A stretch of DNA of 64,000 nt from Blepharisma stoltei (lineage: Eukaryota; Ciliophora; Heterotrichea; Heterotrichida; Blepharismidae). Both the position numbers and the translations under genes were made by a program. The notes beneath the pieces were generated by a model. It had not been told where the DNA came from. It made no database searches and saw nothing but the letters and a program-made list of their open reading frames with translations. Positions 33,686-43,540 of the stretch are shown one piece after another; within the stretch, counting starts at the first letter, position 1; the number at the start of each line of letters is the position of its first letter. The stretch lies in the NCBI GenBank assembly GCA_914767885.1, contig CAJZBQ010000005.1:186001-250000 (forward strand), given 5' to 3'.

Positions 33686-34153
33686 TTATTTAAGAGAAAT
33701 TAGAAGATTAAACGTAGTTGTATAGTTTACAAAAAATGATACTCTTTGTCCTTCGAATTCTACATCAACTGATGCTAGATTTTCTTTGAATTTAGCATAG
33801 CCATTTTCAATTTCATATTTAGAGGAATAATAATTGAACATTTCAGTAATCACTTCGTTGAATTTCATGTTATAAGCTTCTTGTTCGGTATCATTTAATA
33901 ATGAAGGGCCTGCTTTTTTGTTCTCTTCTGCTTTTTGAGCATTTAATTTGCTAGCAGCTTGGTGGATTTGGTCTTTGATTTTTTCAAGTTCCTATATGGG
34001 TAGTACTCTCTTTTTCCTTCTGATATTGTCACGGAGCTCTTTGCCCTTGTCTATTATTTGTTCGATTTCTTCTTTTGCCTGCTCTATCTGGTCTCCGAGC
34101 TGCACAGCAACATTTTTGGCTTGAGTTTCATCTATTTCTGGCTCTATATCCAT
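33686..34153 (-). CDS. Coiled-coil protein with a 15-nt intron
   Basis: About 150 aa, from MDIEPEIDETQAKN to FVNYTTTFNLLISLK. The first two thirds are heptad-like (QIEQAKEEIEQIIDKGKELR, LEKIKDQIHQAASKL), followed by a small globular end. An in-frame TAG is removed by a 15-nt intron. It might be a kinetochore- or trafficking-type coiled coil, but no family is recognised. Confidence 0.7.
33992..34006 (-). other. 15-nt spliceosomal intron
   Basis: GTACTACCCATATAG on the minus strand contains a TAG stop. It is exactly five codons long and has GT..AG ends. Removal joins RRKKR to ELEKIKDQ. Confidence 0.85.
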
Positions 34154-34372
34154 AATATATTTTAATAACAGCTAACTCTATCTAAAAATTCATATGAAAC
34201 AATTTTTTTGCATTCTGCAATCATCAAAAAATTGGTTTTTAATTCAGCTAATAACTCAAAATTAATTATTTTGAAATTATCATAAAGGCATATATAATTA
34301 ATTTTTATCATAAAGAAATAAGTATAACTCCAAAATATCCCACAACTACAATAATTAATTAAAACATCAATT

Positions 34373-35516
34373 TTAATTACCTTCAATTGGATCTTTTTGT
34401 TTGAAAAATCTAATCGGCATAATTAAAATATGGCGTCTTCGTCTGGGTATGGCCTCACGGCCATACATACTCGACTCATATTTTAATTATATCCGGCAAG
34501 GTTTTGCCATTCCAGACATGAGCAACAATGCCACGGTAAGCAATTCTGCAGTGCAGAGCCTAGCCCATGCTCGATGACCAGAATGGTTTTTCTCCTCGGG
34601 GGGGGGAAAGGGAGTCCGGGTTTGGAAAGGGTAAGCCCAGCAGAGTCTACAGGCAACGCCTAGACCATTCGGGCAATTACCTAGCGTGAAACTGGGCGTT
34701 ACGTCCCAGGACTTGGAATTTCCCTTTTTGCCGAAAGGTGACCAGGAATTCCATTTTTTTGAATTTCCGAGAGCCAACTCTCGTAAACTCAAGCAGCAGC
34801 TGCAGAAGCCCATAGCCCGCCCACTCAACACTAAGCCACGGGAAACCGTGGGAAGGAGGAGGTGTATGTCCTGGTGACTGGTTTATATGGCCAGTTTGGA
34901 CTATGCCACAAAGCAGGTGAACCCTAATACTGGGTCCTTGGTGACTGCGTTAACACTACGGCAGACGCCTGTAAATATTAAGTTAAGTTAAGAAAAATCT
35001 AATCGGCTTTTCTTCACTTTCCTCTTTCTTTTGCTTTTTCTTTTTCTTGATTCCTTCTATCTCCCTTGCTTTGTCTAGCTGCTGCATAAAGAACTTATTA
35101 GCTTTTCTAGCTAGCGTAACTTCACTCCTTACTTGTTGTTCAGCTAACTGTTTATCTAGCTCAATCTTATGCTCTAAATGCTCCCATGTAAATTTCGGCA
35201 AATATCGAATATTCCATACATCATCTCTATAAAAATTGTGTCGTTTTTTTCCACCAGTTGTCGCATTATTGAATTTTAATGCTACCATTTTCGCATCTTT
35301 TTTATTAAGATACTCAATCCACCCTTCCACATAGCATCTTCGCTTATTTCCCCCAGCCTTCAATCTTTTTTCATAATTAGCCACAGGTTCAGGAGTTAAA
35401 TAAATCCTATCAATTTCTCCATAATTAGCAAACAGCTTTCTCAGCTTGGATTTCCCCATGTATGGAGGAATTCTTGATAAATAAATCACGCCACGGACTG
35501 GACTTGTAGAGCTCAT
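34373..35516 (-). CDS. ABT1/ESF2-type 18S rRNA-processing RNA-binding protein
   Basis: 184 aa after SINE removal. It has an RRM-like domain with GVIYLSRIPPYMGKSKLRKL, FANYGEIDRIYLTPE, YVEGWIEYLNKKDAKMVAL and a following NIRYLPKFTWEHLEHK segment typical of ABT1/Esf2, then a helical Lys-rich tail. The family works in early small-subunit ribosome assembly in the nucleolus. The retroelement splits the last codons, and excision gives PIRFFKQKDPIEGN and TAA at 34373. The start at MSSTSPVRG is preferred to an upstream Met. Confidence 0.9.
34419..34991 (+). mobile_element. SINE-like retroelement (type A variant)
   Basis: This 573-bp element is flanked by the perfect 16-bp repeat GAAAAATCTAATCGGC (34403-34418 and 34992-35007), with tail TTAAGTTAAG. 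Its head hairpin differs from other type A copies by a compensatory pair (GTATGGCC/GGCCATAC). A GAAA-looped hairpin (CCACGGGAAACCGTGG) lies near the 3' end. Confidence 0.9.
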
Positions 35517-35543
35517 ATTTATAATTAATGTTTGCATTAAAAA

Positions 35544-35945
35544 TTAAGACTGTGGGACTTTTTTTCGCTTGTATTTTCTTCTGATAATTTGTTGGGCTTC
35601 TGTTTGAGGAACTTCAGCAGGCAGATTTTTGATGTATTTAGTGACAAAAATGATGCTTGGGATAATCCAATAAAGCAGAATGGCAGAGGAAAATAAAGAA
35701 AAGAGGCACTGGACTATTATGTTGATAAGGAACAAATCGCCATGGTAATTGTAGTGAGGCAGCTTGATCCATCCATTCATGCCAATAATTGTGAGGATTG
35801 AGATTATGTTAAATAGTAAAATCCAGCTTATCAATTCTAGCCCATCTCCGTGGAAAAATCATCTTCCAAATATCATTCATGTGTTGCATAAGATTAGGAC
35901 TTTTATGAAAGCAATGATGCTTTTATCATGGAAGCTCATTTCCAT
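35544..35945 (-). CDS. Small polytopic membrane protein
   Basis: 133 aa and uninterrupted. It has about three or four hydrophobic helices (ISWILLFNIISILTIIG, LFLINIIVQCLFSLFSSAIL, WIIPSIIFVTKYI) and a basic C-terminal tail (IIRRKYKRKKVPQS). UGA is used as Trp in its N-terminal part. It lies close to ABT1 on the same strand. Family unknown. Confidence 0.6.
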
Positions 35946-36145
35946 TTTATATAGGGACAGACATTTATTACATAGCATTTTAAAGGTAGTGGCTGAGGAA
36001 TTTAATTAATTATATATTTTTGGTATTGGTTTTATAAAAATTTATCTGATTTTAAATATATTTTGGCTTGAAATACAAGGCAATATATATAAGGACTTAA
36101 TTAAAATAAAAATCTGCATTTCTGATTAAGCATCCCTTTATAAAA

Positions 36146-37330
36146 TTACGCTTTTGTAAAAAGTCTTATTGAAACTCTTGTTGCTTTTTTTGATCCGCCT
36201 TGGGCAATTAACTTCTCTTCAATTGATTTCATCTTCAAGCTTCTCGGTGAAAGACTTGCAGATTTTCCATCAATTTTTAATCTCTCATTGATTTCCTTCG
36301 ATATTGAATCCAATCTCAAAGGCAAATTTTTTGAGTACTGAAATAAACTATGCAGCCTTTTTGGATAAACAATAGGCGATTGTGGCACTAATTGGGAAGA
36401 TATTAAAGAAACATCAGGAAGTATTTCAATTTCGCTATTCCCTTTTATCTGTTTTTCCAAATTTTTAATGCTTTCTGGAGAAGTAATTGGCCTTTCTTTT
36501 TTCTCTTCATATACGTTAGCCATCATGGCATGCCTAGTAGCGACAGATGAACTCAGAATTTTTGCCAGAAAATAAAAAAGCTGGCGGAAAGGCTACGAGG
36601 TCGCAGGTGGCTTAATTCCGGGGTGGGTGCGGTCTGGGCTAACTGGGCCTTCCCTCGACCCACAGACGAGAAGACCGACGGCGCAATACCAATCGAGGAC
36701 TTCTGGAGGAGCATTATGTTGCCTGCAAATGGCAGAGGTAGTTCCAGAAGGAGGCATCGGACGATCCCCTCATACCTGAGCACTACCAGGGGTTAAGAGA
36801 GTCCTTTGCTGAAGCATTTTGGTCCAAGCAGGGTTCGGGTGAGTCTCCCCGAAAGATGCTGACGTCACCATTTTTGATGACGTCATCAGAAAAGGGCGGC
36901 AGGTGGCTTTAGTGACTAGCGCCACACGAGCGTGAAGCTGAAGCTCGACTGGATCAGGGGCTGAAATAATCCCCGCTTTAACCCTCTCTAATCTAAAAAT
37001 CTCAATCTCATATACGTTAGGTGTTAATGTTCCCCATGGAGATAAGCTATCATAGAAATATAAAGGTGAAGTTGCAGGAGCTTTTTTATAATTTGCATCA
37101 TTTTTTGGCTTAAAATCTGCACTAAGTCTTTTGTATTTTATTTTCCGCTCACCTTGTGCTTTTTTATTATGCTCATTCTTACCAAAGGTATCATGAATAA
37201 AGCTTAAAGCTTCTTCTTTGAGCTTAATAGGATTAACTCTTCTAATCAGACCTTGTGTGATTGACGGTCTCTTATATATTTCGTATTTATGATATGGATG
37301 CTTGTATTGGTATTCGTTTTCTCAGTGCAT
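36146..37330 (-). CDS. Unknown basic protein split by a SINE
   Basis: Excision of the element at 36520-37007 gives about 227 aa, from MHWENEYQYKHPYHKYEIYK to KKATRVSIRLFTKA. Short conserved-looking patches such as SPWGTLTPN-VYEEKKERPIT span the insertion. The frame is unbroken and codon use is regular. No domain, signal or membrane helix is visible. Confidence 0.6.
36520..37007 (+). mobile_element. SINE-like retroelement (type D)
   Basis: This 488-bp GC-rich block is flanked by the perfect 13-bp repeat TCATATACGTTAG (36507-36519 and 37008-37020), with an ATCTAAAAATCTCAA-type 3' tail. It contains a CRE-like palindrome pair (CTGACGTCACC / GATGACGTCATCAG) and GGTTCGGGT. Its sequence differs from types A and B. 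Confidence 0.82.
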
Positions 37331-37603
37331 ATTATTAGATCAGAGCATTTTCCTCTGATGGAATTCCCTTGAGGATTTTGTTAAATTTTTTTTTCTTTAT
37401 GAGACTGCATCACGAGGAAAAAGATTTCGACCAAAAATTTTCCTGAGAAAATGCCACTCGTTTTCTCTTCTTATCTTCATAAATTCAAGGCATAAGCTTT
37501 GATCCATCTATAAATAATTAATCAAAATATTCTTATGGGGAAATTGATCCCTTAACAAAATTTCAAAAATATTGGAATAAAATGGAAATAAGCAAAATAG
37601 ATT

Positions 37604-37734
37604 AGCCTTGTGCTAGGGGTAATATCGCAGCGTGTGAAGCTCTGCTGATGCGCGATGATTGCTATTTGAGAACTATTCCAAAAAGTGGTCGTTCTCACGA
37701 ATGACCCAATTTCTGTCAGGTCTTATGGACCTTT
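37604..37734 (+). ncRNA. U4: U4 spliceosomal snRNA
   Basis: The sequence runs AGCCTTGTGCTAGGGGTAAT, then the 5' stem-loop ATCGCAGCG..CGCGATGATTGCTA, then TTGAGAACTATTCC, matching the layout of U4 (stem II, 5' stem-loop, stem I with GCTA..TGAAAACT). A central hairpin (GGTCGTTCTCACGAATGACC) follows, then an Sm-like AATTTCTG and a 3' hairpin AGGTCTTATGGACCT. In the spliceosome it pairs with U6. It lies alone in an AT-rich spacer on the plus strand. The 5' end is inferred from other U4 RNAs. Confidence 0.9.
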
Positions 37735-37750
37735 CAATTAAACTAACTGA

Positions 37751-38157
37751 CTCCCCCCTTTTAAATTGGAACAAAAAATAATGTTCTAATTTAAAGGGGT
37801 TTTAATTTTTGTTTTTAAAAAATATAAGTTGATCACAATTCTTTGAGTCGATTCAGTATTAAAACTGAGCTTTATATATTTAATTAGGTCAAAACTACAT
37901 TTATAAGAATTAGAATTGCCATCTTTAATTTTTTTAAATTTTTAAAAAATATCAATTGAGCACATTTAGCTTAAAACCGTTTAAATAATATTTTACTCGC
38001 ATTTTGTCTATTCAATTAGGCCAAAATTAATTTTAAAAAAATTAGTATTTTTAATCGTTAAAATTTTTCTATTGAAAAACAATTTTTCCAATTAAAGGAA
38101 AAGCACCCAAAAATGCCAATTAACCGATGTTTGTTCCAATTTAAAAGGGGGGAGTGA
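37751..38157. mobile_element. Family-2 MITE bounded by TGA
   Basis: This 407-bp element is flanked by TGA (37748-37750 and 38155-38157), with ends CTCCCCCCTTTTAAATTGGA and TCCAATTTAAAAGGGGGGAG. It is intergenic between U4 and the acyl-CoA dehydrogenase gene. The subterminal CACCCAAAAATG block is shared with the other family members. Confidence 0.88.
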
Positions 38158-38289
38158 ATAAAATAATCCTAATGGGATAGAAAATTCTATCTCTAAGCTA
38201 AAAATGCATAATTTTATGCATCTTATACCTCTGCAATTATATATAATTTCCCTCTTAAGATTTATTAATTTTTGTATCCACATAAATAA

Positions 38290-40116
38290 ATGTCGTCACT
38301 AAGATTAAACCTTATCTGTCGCCATCTCGGACAAAACACCACTGACCAATTTTCTAAGTCTAACTTAAAGACTCCTTATGTCCAAGACCCAATTGATTTT
38401 CTCCACTTAGACGAGCTACTGCCTGCAGATCTTAACAATAAAAGGAAACAACTTAGAGCGGCATTAGAAGCTAATATAGCCCCACACGTATCTGAATGGT
38501 ATGATAAGGCTCAATTTCCTGCAGGACTTGCCGAAAAGCTTAGACCTCTCAACATTTTTGGAATTACAGAAGAAAAATACGGCTGTCGTAAAGTATGCCC
38601 ACTTGAAAAATCCTTACTCCCCCATCCTTGATCGAACGACTCGCCATCGTTCGATCAAGGATGGGGGCTAAAAAAAAATTTTTTCCCAAAAAAAATTATA
38701 TATATATATATATATATTTTTTATTTACTTTTAAATAAGAAGGTTAAGAGTATTTAATAATTATTTTACAGCAAAAAATTGAATTAATTTCATAAAATAC
38801 CAATTTTTAATATTTTGATTTATTAGTTACCCTTTTAAACTGTGTAAATTTAAAATTTGTTCCTTATTTAATTAAAAATTTTTTTTTTAATTTTAGAGAA
38901 ATCTCTATTTTTTTAGATTATTGAGTTTTTAAGCCTAGGTTGATGACTAAATCACTTCGAATGGTTGATTTCACAGCTTTCTGTCGTCTCAAAGCCTCTG
39001 AAAACAACTTCATTATGTACATCTTCCCAAGCTTTTGATAACTAATATATTTTTATATATATAAAAAATTGTCATGATATGAAAATCGTTCGATCAAGGA
39101 TGGGGGTTAATTACCCAATTTTTAGGAATTTTTACAGTCAATCGTTCGATCAAGGATGGGGGGAGTTAGCTATATACGAGTTAGCCAGAATTGATGCCTC
39201 ATTAGCTACTTTCTATGCCCTTACTCTCAGTCTAGTAGCCTTTACAATAGAAAAACTCGGCAGTGAGGAGCAAAAAGCTAAATATCTGCCTAAATTGTGC
39301 AATCTTGACATTATTGCAAGCTGGGGTTTAACCGAACCTGATTATGGCTCAGATGCTTCCTCTCTTGAAACTACCGCAACCCCAGTCAAAGGTGGCTACA
39401 TTCTTAACGGCGTCAAAAGATGGCTTGGTAATGCAATAATCTCCGACATCATGATCATTTTTGCCAGAAATACAGTCACCCAGAATATTGAAGGCTTTAT
39501 AATGGACAGCAAAGCAAAAGGAGTTTCAGTCACCAACATCAATAGAAAACTTGCTTTAAGAATAGTCCAAAATGGCAATGTATTTATGAAAGACGTCTTT
39601 ATCCCAGAAAACGAAAGATTAGAAAAAGGCCATACCTTTGCAACAGGCGCCAATGTTGTGTTGGAGCATTCAAGAATGAATTTGTCTTGGATGGTTGCTG
39701 GGCTTATTGCTGGAACCTATGAGCACGCTGTGAAATATATCAGAGAAAGAACCCAGTTTAGGGCTCCTTTAGCAGCTTTTCAGCTTAATCAAGAAAAATT
39801 GGTCAGGATTTTAGCTATTTATCAAGCTGTATTTTTGATGTCATGGAGGACTACTATGCTTTTGGTGAAAGGACAAGGAAATGTAGCCCAAGCGTCGCTG
39901 GTAAAAGGATGGTGCTCATATATGGGAAGAGAAGCCACAAGGCTTGGTAGAGAAGTGATGGGCGGAAACGGAATTATTATTGATAATTATGCTATGAAAG
40001 CACTAGTAGATATGGAAGTGGTTTATACTTATGAAGGGACTTATGACGTGAACGCTTTGGTCGCTGGAAGAGCTGCCACAGGAGTTGCAGCATTTAAAGC
40101 AGGTTATAAGGCTTAA
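38290..40116 (+). CDS. Acyl-CoA dehydrogenase/oxidase, GCDH/ACX4 type
   Basis: 424 aa after MITE removal (plant ACX4 is about 436). This FAD enzyme has substrate and flavin motifs ELARIDASLATFYAL, SWGLTEPDYGSDASSLETTA, GGYILNGVKRWLGN, APLAAFQLNQEKLV, GREVMGGNGI and the catalytic Glu in YTYEGTYDVN. It resembles glutaryl-CoA dehydrogenase and peroxisomal ACX4-type short-chain oxidases, and sequence alone does not separate them here. The MITE splits CPLEKSL from AIYELARID, and only its removal gives the enzyme. Confidence 0.88.
38617..39168. mobile_element. Family-3 MITE in the acyl-CoA dehydrogenase gene
   Basis: This 552-bp element is flanked by TTA (38614-38616 and 39166-39168), with ends CTCCCCCATCCTTGATCGAA and TTCGATCAAGGATGGGGGGA. 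Each end carries two nested copies of the ATCGTTCGATCAAGGATGGG repeat. A less AT-rich core (about 38935-39040) is conserved in all three family members. Confidence 0.92.
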
Positions 40117-40146
40117 TTAATTTCTTAATAAAACAGACATACTAGC

Positions 40147-41334
40147 ATGCTCTATAATATGAATCAATATGGTTATAACGCGAACATATATCCCTATAGA
40201 GGGTATCAAGAACAGCAGTACCGGGATAGCCAAAATATATTTGCGACGGTTCCAGCAACCAATAGTAGCATGGATATAGAAGATGGAATTCCTAATATAG
40301 AACCCCCAGGCTTACAGCATCCAAAATCTACAAATATTTTCCCAAAAGTGAATCCGCAATCCCAGGATTATAATTTAAAAGCGCCAAACCTATACCAAGA
40401 ACCTCAGAAAAGGGGGCAAAGTTTGAAAGAATCAGTTGTTTCATTATTCGAAAATTTGGGTAATTTAGTTGCCGCTTATGCTCCTTCTGAAGATAAAGAA
40501 CAGCTAAGAAGCTTAGTTAATCAGGCCATCCAGGATTATCCTGAGCTGGAATCAAAGCTCCAGGTATTATTGCAGACTAGCCTGAAAAAAATAAATCAGC
40601 CATCAAGAGCAGAAATTCCTAATGGAGGGTGTCAGCATTATGGGGCAGAAAGATATACGCCGATCTGCAAGCAGAGCCATTGTAAAGAATGCTTAAGAGA
40701 GCTGATTTTTGCTGATCCGGAAAATTCACAGCAAATAGCTTGCCCATGTGGAATTGGATTGTCAAGAAAAAACAAGGATGAAATTGCTCCAGAACTGAAT
40801 CCGTATATAAAGAAACAGATAGGAAATTCTATAAATATACCTGCTCAAAACTTCTCTCAAGGCAGACCTCAAGCTGATCTGAAGCAAAACTTTAAACCAG
40901 CCCCTCAAAGTTTTCAAGAGAATGTTGAAAAGCAAAGCCCGCCTCAGCTTCAAAAAAAGCCTATTCCTCCTGCAAACCAAAATAAGCCTCAGCCTAAAAT
41001 TTTTGCTGCTGAAAATAAAAAACACCAAAACCCTCTTCCACCTAATCAAATAATTCCTAAAAGAATCCCAGAAAACCAAAGTCCTCCAAAATACCAACAC
41101 CCTCCAGAGCTTCCAAAAAACAAAAACCCACGGTCTGGTCCAAGAATTGACGCTAATAAACTAGCGTGCACTGTGTGCTCAGCAGTTAAAGATATTGATA
41201 ATTTTACTGCTATAACATGCTCAGGGCATGATATCTGCTCAACTTGCAGAGTTATTTACCTTCAGCGCAGCCATGAGTGCCCAAAATGCTATCGTGTATA
41301 TAGCGATAGTGAAATTGAAATGATATCAATATAG
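40147..41334 (+). CDS. RING-type zinc-finger protein with disordered linker
   Basis: 395 aa, uninterrupted. A first Cys/His cluster lies near residues 160-210 (CQHYGAERYTPICKQSHCKE, then CPCG). A long Pro/Gln-rich linker follows, and the C-terminal RING-like domain has CTVC, then CSGHDICSTC and CPKC, giving C3HC4 spacing. A ubiquitin-ligase role is likely but not proven. The neighbouring small gene at 41506 carries a related C-terminal cluster. Confidence 0.75.
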   Translation: MLYNMNQYGYNANIYPYRGYQEQQYRDSQNIFATVPATNSSMDIEDGIPNIEPPGLQHPKSTNIFPKVNPQSQDYNLKAPNLYQEPQKRGQSLKESVVSLFENLGNLVAAYAPSEDKEQLRSLVNQAIQDYPELESKLQVLLQTSLKKINQPSRAEIPNGGCQHYGAERYTPICKQSHCKECLRELIFADPENSQQIACPCGIGLSRKNKDEIAPELNPYIKKQIGNSINIPAQNFSQGRPQADLKQNFKPAPQSFQENVEKQSPPQLQKKPIPPANQNKPQPKIFAAENKKHQNPLPPNQIIPKRIPENQSPPKYQHPPELPKNKNPRSGPRIDANKLACTVCSAVKDIDNFTAITCSGHDICSTCRVIYLQRSHECPKCYRVYSDSEIEMISI

Positions 41335-41505
41335 CCTAAGGCGACTTTTAGCATTCCAGGGTCATTATATATTCTTGCAGCCTATGTGATGGTAAATTTG
41401 CAATATTGTCAAGCTAATTTTACAAATTGGCATATGCGCCCTTAATTAGCATTTAAACATGGATTTATAAACTGCTATTCGAAAAAGTTTAAAAGGCTTC
41501 TAATA

Positions 41506-41730
41506 ATGAAGGAGAAACAAAAGCAGCTCTGGACTGTATTAGCAGCTACACTTCCTCCTGAAGAATTAAATGTTCCACAAAATCAACAAAATTTTGAAAG
41601 ACAAGAGGAGTTTATATGTATTCACTGTGGAAATAAAATAGCAAAGAGCGAAACTCATATGTATGAATGCATGCATCCTCTTCATATCCAATGCCAAACT
41701 CCAACTGGATGCCCAGTATGCGGTTATTAG
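41506..41730 (+). CDS. Small RING-like zinc-binding protein
   Basis: 74 aa with a Cys/His-rich second half: CIHCGNKI, then MYECMHPLHIQCQ and CPVCGY, resembling a compact RING (CxxC..C..H..C..CxxC). It follows the larger RING gene on the same strand, and the two may be a duplicated pair. An alternative is a fragment of a longer RING gene, but both ends look natural. Confidence 0.65.
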   Translation: MKEKQKQLWTVLAATLPPEELNVPQNQQNFERQEEFICIHCGNKIAKSETHMYECMHPLHIQCQTPTGCPVCGY

Positions 41731-41760
41731 CTTGATTTAATAAAAATATTTTAAATAATT

Positions 41761-43081
41761 ATGAATTCTCCATCTAATCCTGATTATTATCGTGACGAAA
41801 GATTTTGGTCTGATACTTTGAGGTCAAGCAAAGCATCAAAACAGCCAAAATCATATAGAAAATACGAAGAAGGGGCAAATAAATCCCAAAATTCTAGCGC
41901 AATTTCTAATGAAGCAAAAAAGCGACCTCCTTCTGTAGATTCTAAGCCAATCAGCAGCTTATTGTCACACCGTATCATAAGCCCAAGATTGATGAAGCGT
42001 TTAGATTTAAGCTCCCCAAGGCTTTATGAAGAAAATCGAGGAAAAATGACTTCTAGGACTGAAGCTTCAAAACAGGACACAACCCAGTTTTTAGCTGACT
42101 CCCCCTCTGTGAGCGAAAAAAAAAATATTTGTTCACTATAAGATTAATTTTTTTGGTTGAACTTTAAATAAATTCGCAAAATTGGAAAAAAATTAATTTA
42201 ATTGTAAAATCTATATATTAAAGTTAAAAATTTAACAGAATTAGCAAGAGATTTCGTTATAATAATTATCACTTATATATCAAATATATTTTTTTTAATT
42301 TTAAAAAATTTTGTTACTTACAGTTTTTTTTTAATCAAAAAATAGCTTTTCTCGTCCATGGAGGGGGAGTGAGAAGCTTAAAGAATTTGAAAATAACTAC
42401 GCAATACTAACCCCCCTCTGTGAGCGAAAAAAAAATTTTGTTCGCTCATGGAGGTTTAATTTTTCTTAAAAATTATTAAAAAAATCCAATTCGAAATAAT
42501 TTTAAAGCAAATATTAATTAATTTGTAAAATTTATGATTTAAAATGCAAGCTGTTTAAAATTAATTAAAATTAGCACGAGATTTCACTATAATAGTTTAT
42601 CACTTATATATTACGTTTTTTAATATAAAATATTAATTCGCTCATAGAGGGTTGGTTTTACAAAACATGGGATTTTTCCAATGATTTTGCTCGCTCACAG
42701 AGGGATGGGGGATTAAGAGATCAGTACCGAGAAATCATTGAAAGACAAGCAAAAGAAATCGAAGCCATTAAAAAGGAAAATTCAAAATTGGATAGTGAAA
42801 TCTCAAGATATGAAGAAGCTATGCAAACAGAAAAACAAAAATGGGAAATTGAAAGAAATGAGTATGAGCATATAATTAATACGTATAAGCAGAATGAGAA
42901 TAGCAAACTGAATAATTACTATAAAAAAAGACTTAAGGATGCGGAAGATATGATTGAGGAGCAGAGAAAAGAATTTATAGCAGAAATTGATAAACTCTAT
43001 GAGGAAAATAGAAGGCTAAAATGCAGCTTGAAGATTAAGGGAAAGATAGACGGAATAAGAGAAAATGAAAAATCAGAGTAA
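41761..43081 (+). CDS. Coiled-coil protein carrying two MITEs
   Basis: About 246 aa after removing 274 and 306 bp. A polar N-terminus (MNSPSNPDYYRDERFW) precedes a long coiled coil (AEKLKEFENNYAIL-RDQYREIIERQAKEIEAI, then EIDKLYEENRRLKC). The first MITE is bounded by TGA, the second by TAA. Both removals are needed to keep the heptads in frame. Function unknown; a structural role is likely. Confidence 0.72.
42099..42372. mobile_element. Family-1 MITE bounded by TGA
   Basis: This 274-bp element has TGA at 42096-42098 and 42370-42372, with ends CTCCCCCTCTGTGAGCGA and CATGGAGGGGGAG. Excision leaving one TGA gives TTAGCTGAGAAGCTT, in frame. No flanking TA pair gives an in-frame product. Confidence 0.88.
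42411..42716. mobile_element. Family-1 MITE bounded by TAA
   Basis: TAA at 42408-42410 and 42714-42716, with termini CCCCCCTCTGTGAGCG and CTCACAGAGGGATGGGGGAT. It lies only 35 bp from the previous MITE, so an exon of about a dozen codons is sandwiched between them. Confidence 0.85.
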
Positions 43082-43540
43082 TCGGATTTTATTTGCGTGG
43101 TATTTGTGAATGAATAAATAACTAATGCTAGTAATAAAGCTAATTAATAAAAATAAAGACTCTTTATCTGATTTATAAATGTTGAGCTTGGAATGTGCTT
43201 AAACACTGGCATGAATTTGATAAAGGATTGGGTTAAGATTAAATGTAATCATTAGCAAAAATCCTACTGACAGGTAGCATTGAATCCAAAAGGCTTTTAT
43301 GACTTACATCAACATTACCTTGAAACCTCGAAGATGGGTACTGTGCAGCCAGTTCAGTAATATCTGAGCTGGCTGGTGACAACCTCGATTTTTTCAATCA
43401 GAAATTTGTAAAATAAAGAACTGACTGTAGAAATAAGCCATGCAGAAAAGTGCACACAAAGCTAAAGCATCTAAATGATATAATAAAAAGATAGAGAATA
43501 TTGTTGGTAATTACTTATTTGTAGAATTTGCTATATCTAT
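43082..43540. other. Intergenic spacer with possible structured RNA
   Basis: This is a spacer between convergent genes. It is AT-rich except for 43250-43405, which is described separately. Confidence 0.5.
43250..43405 (+). ncRNA. Candidate structured non-coding RNA
   Basis: An island of higher GC lacks an open frame. It contains a 12-bp stem with one G-U pair (CAGCCAGTTCAG / CTGAGCTGGCTG, 6-nt loop) and a smaller CTAC/GTAG hairpin. The flanking AAACCTCGA and CAACCTCGA blocks are direct near-repeats. It does not match U1, U2, U5, U6 or SRP RNA as I know them. A snoRNA is possible; strand and ends are uncertain. Confidence 0.3.

Noticed and set aside
34162-34386. Minus-strand 74-codon frame downstream of ABT1
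   Set aside because: Very AT-rich, no domain, overlaps the true ABT1 stop at 34373.
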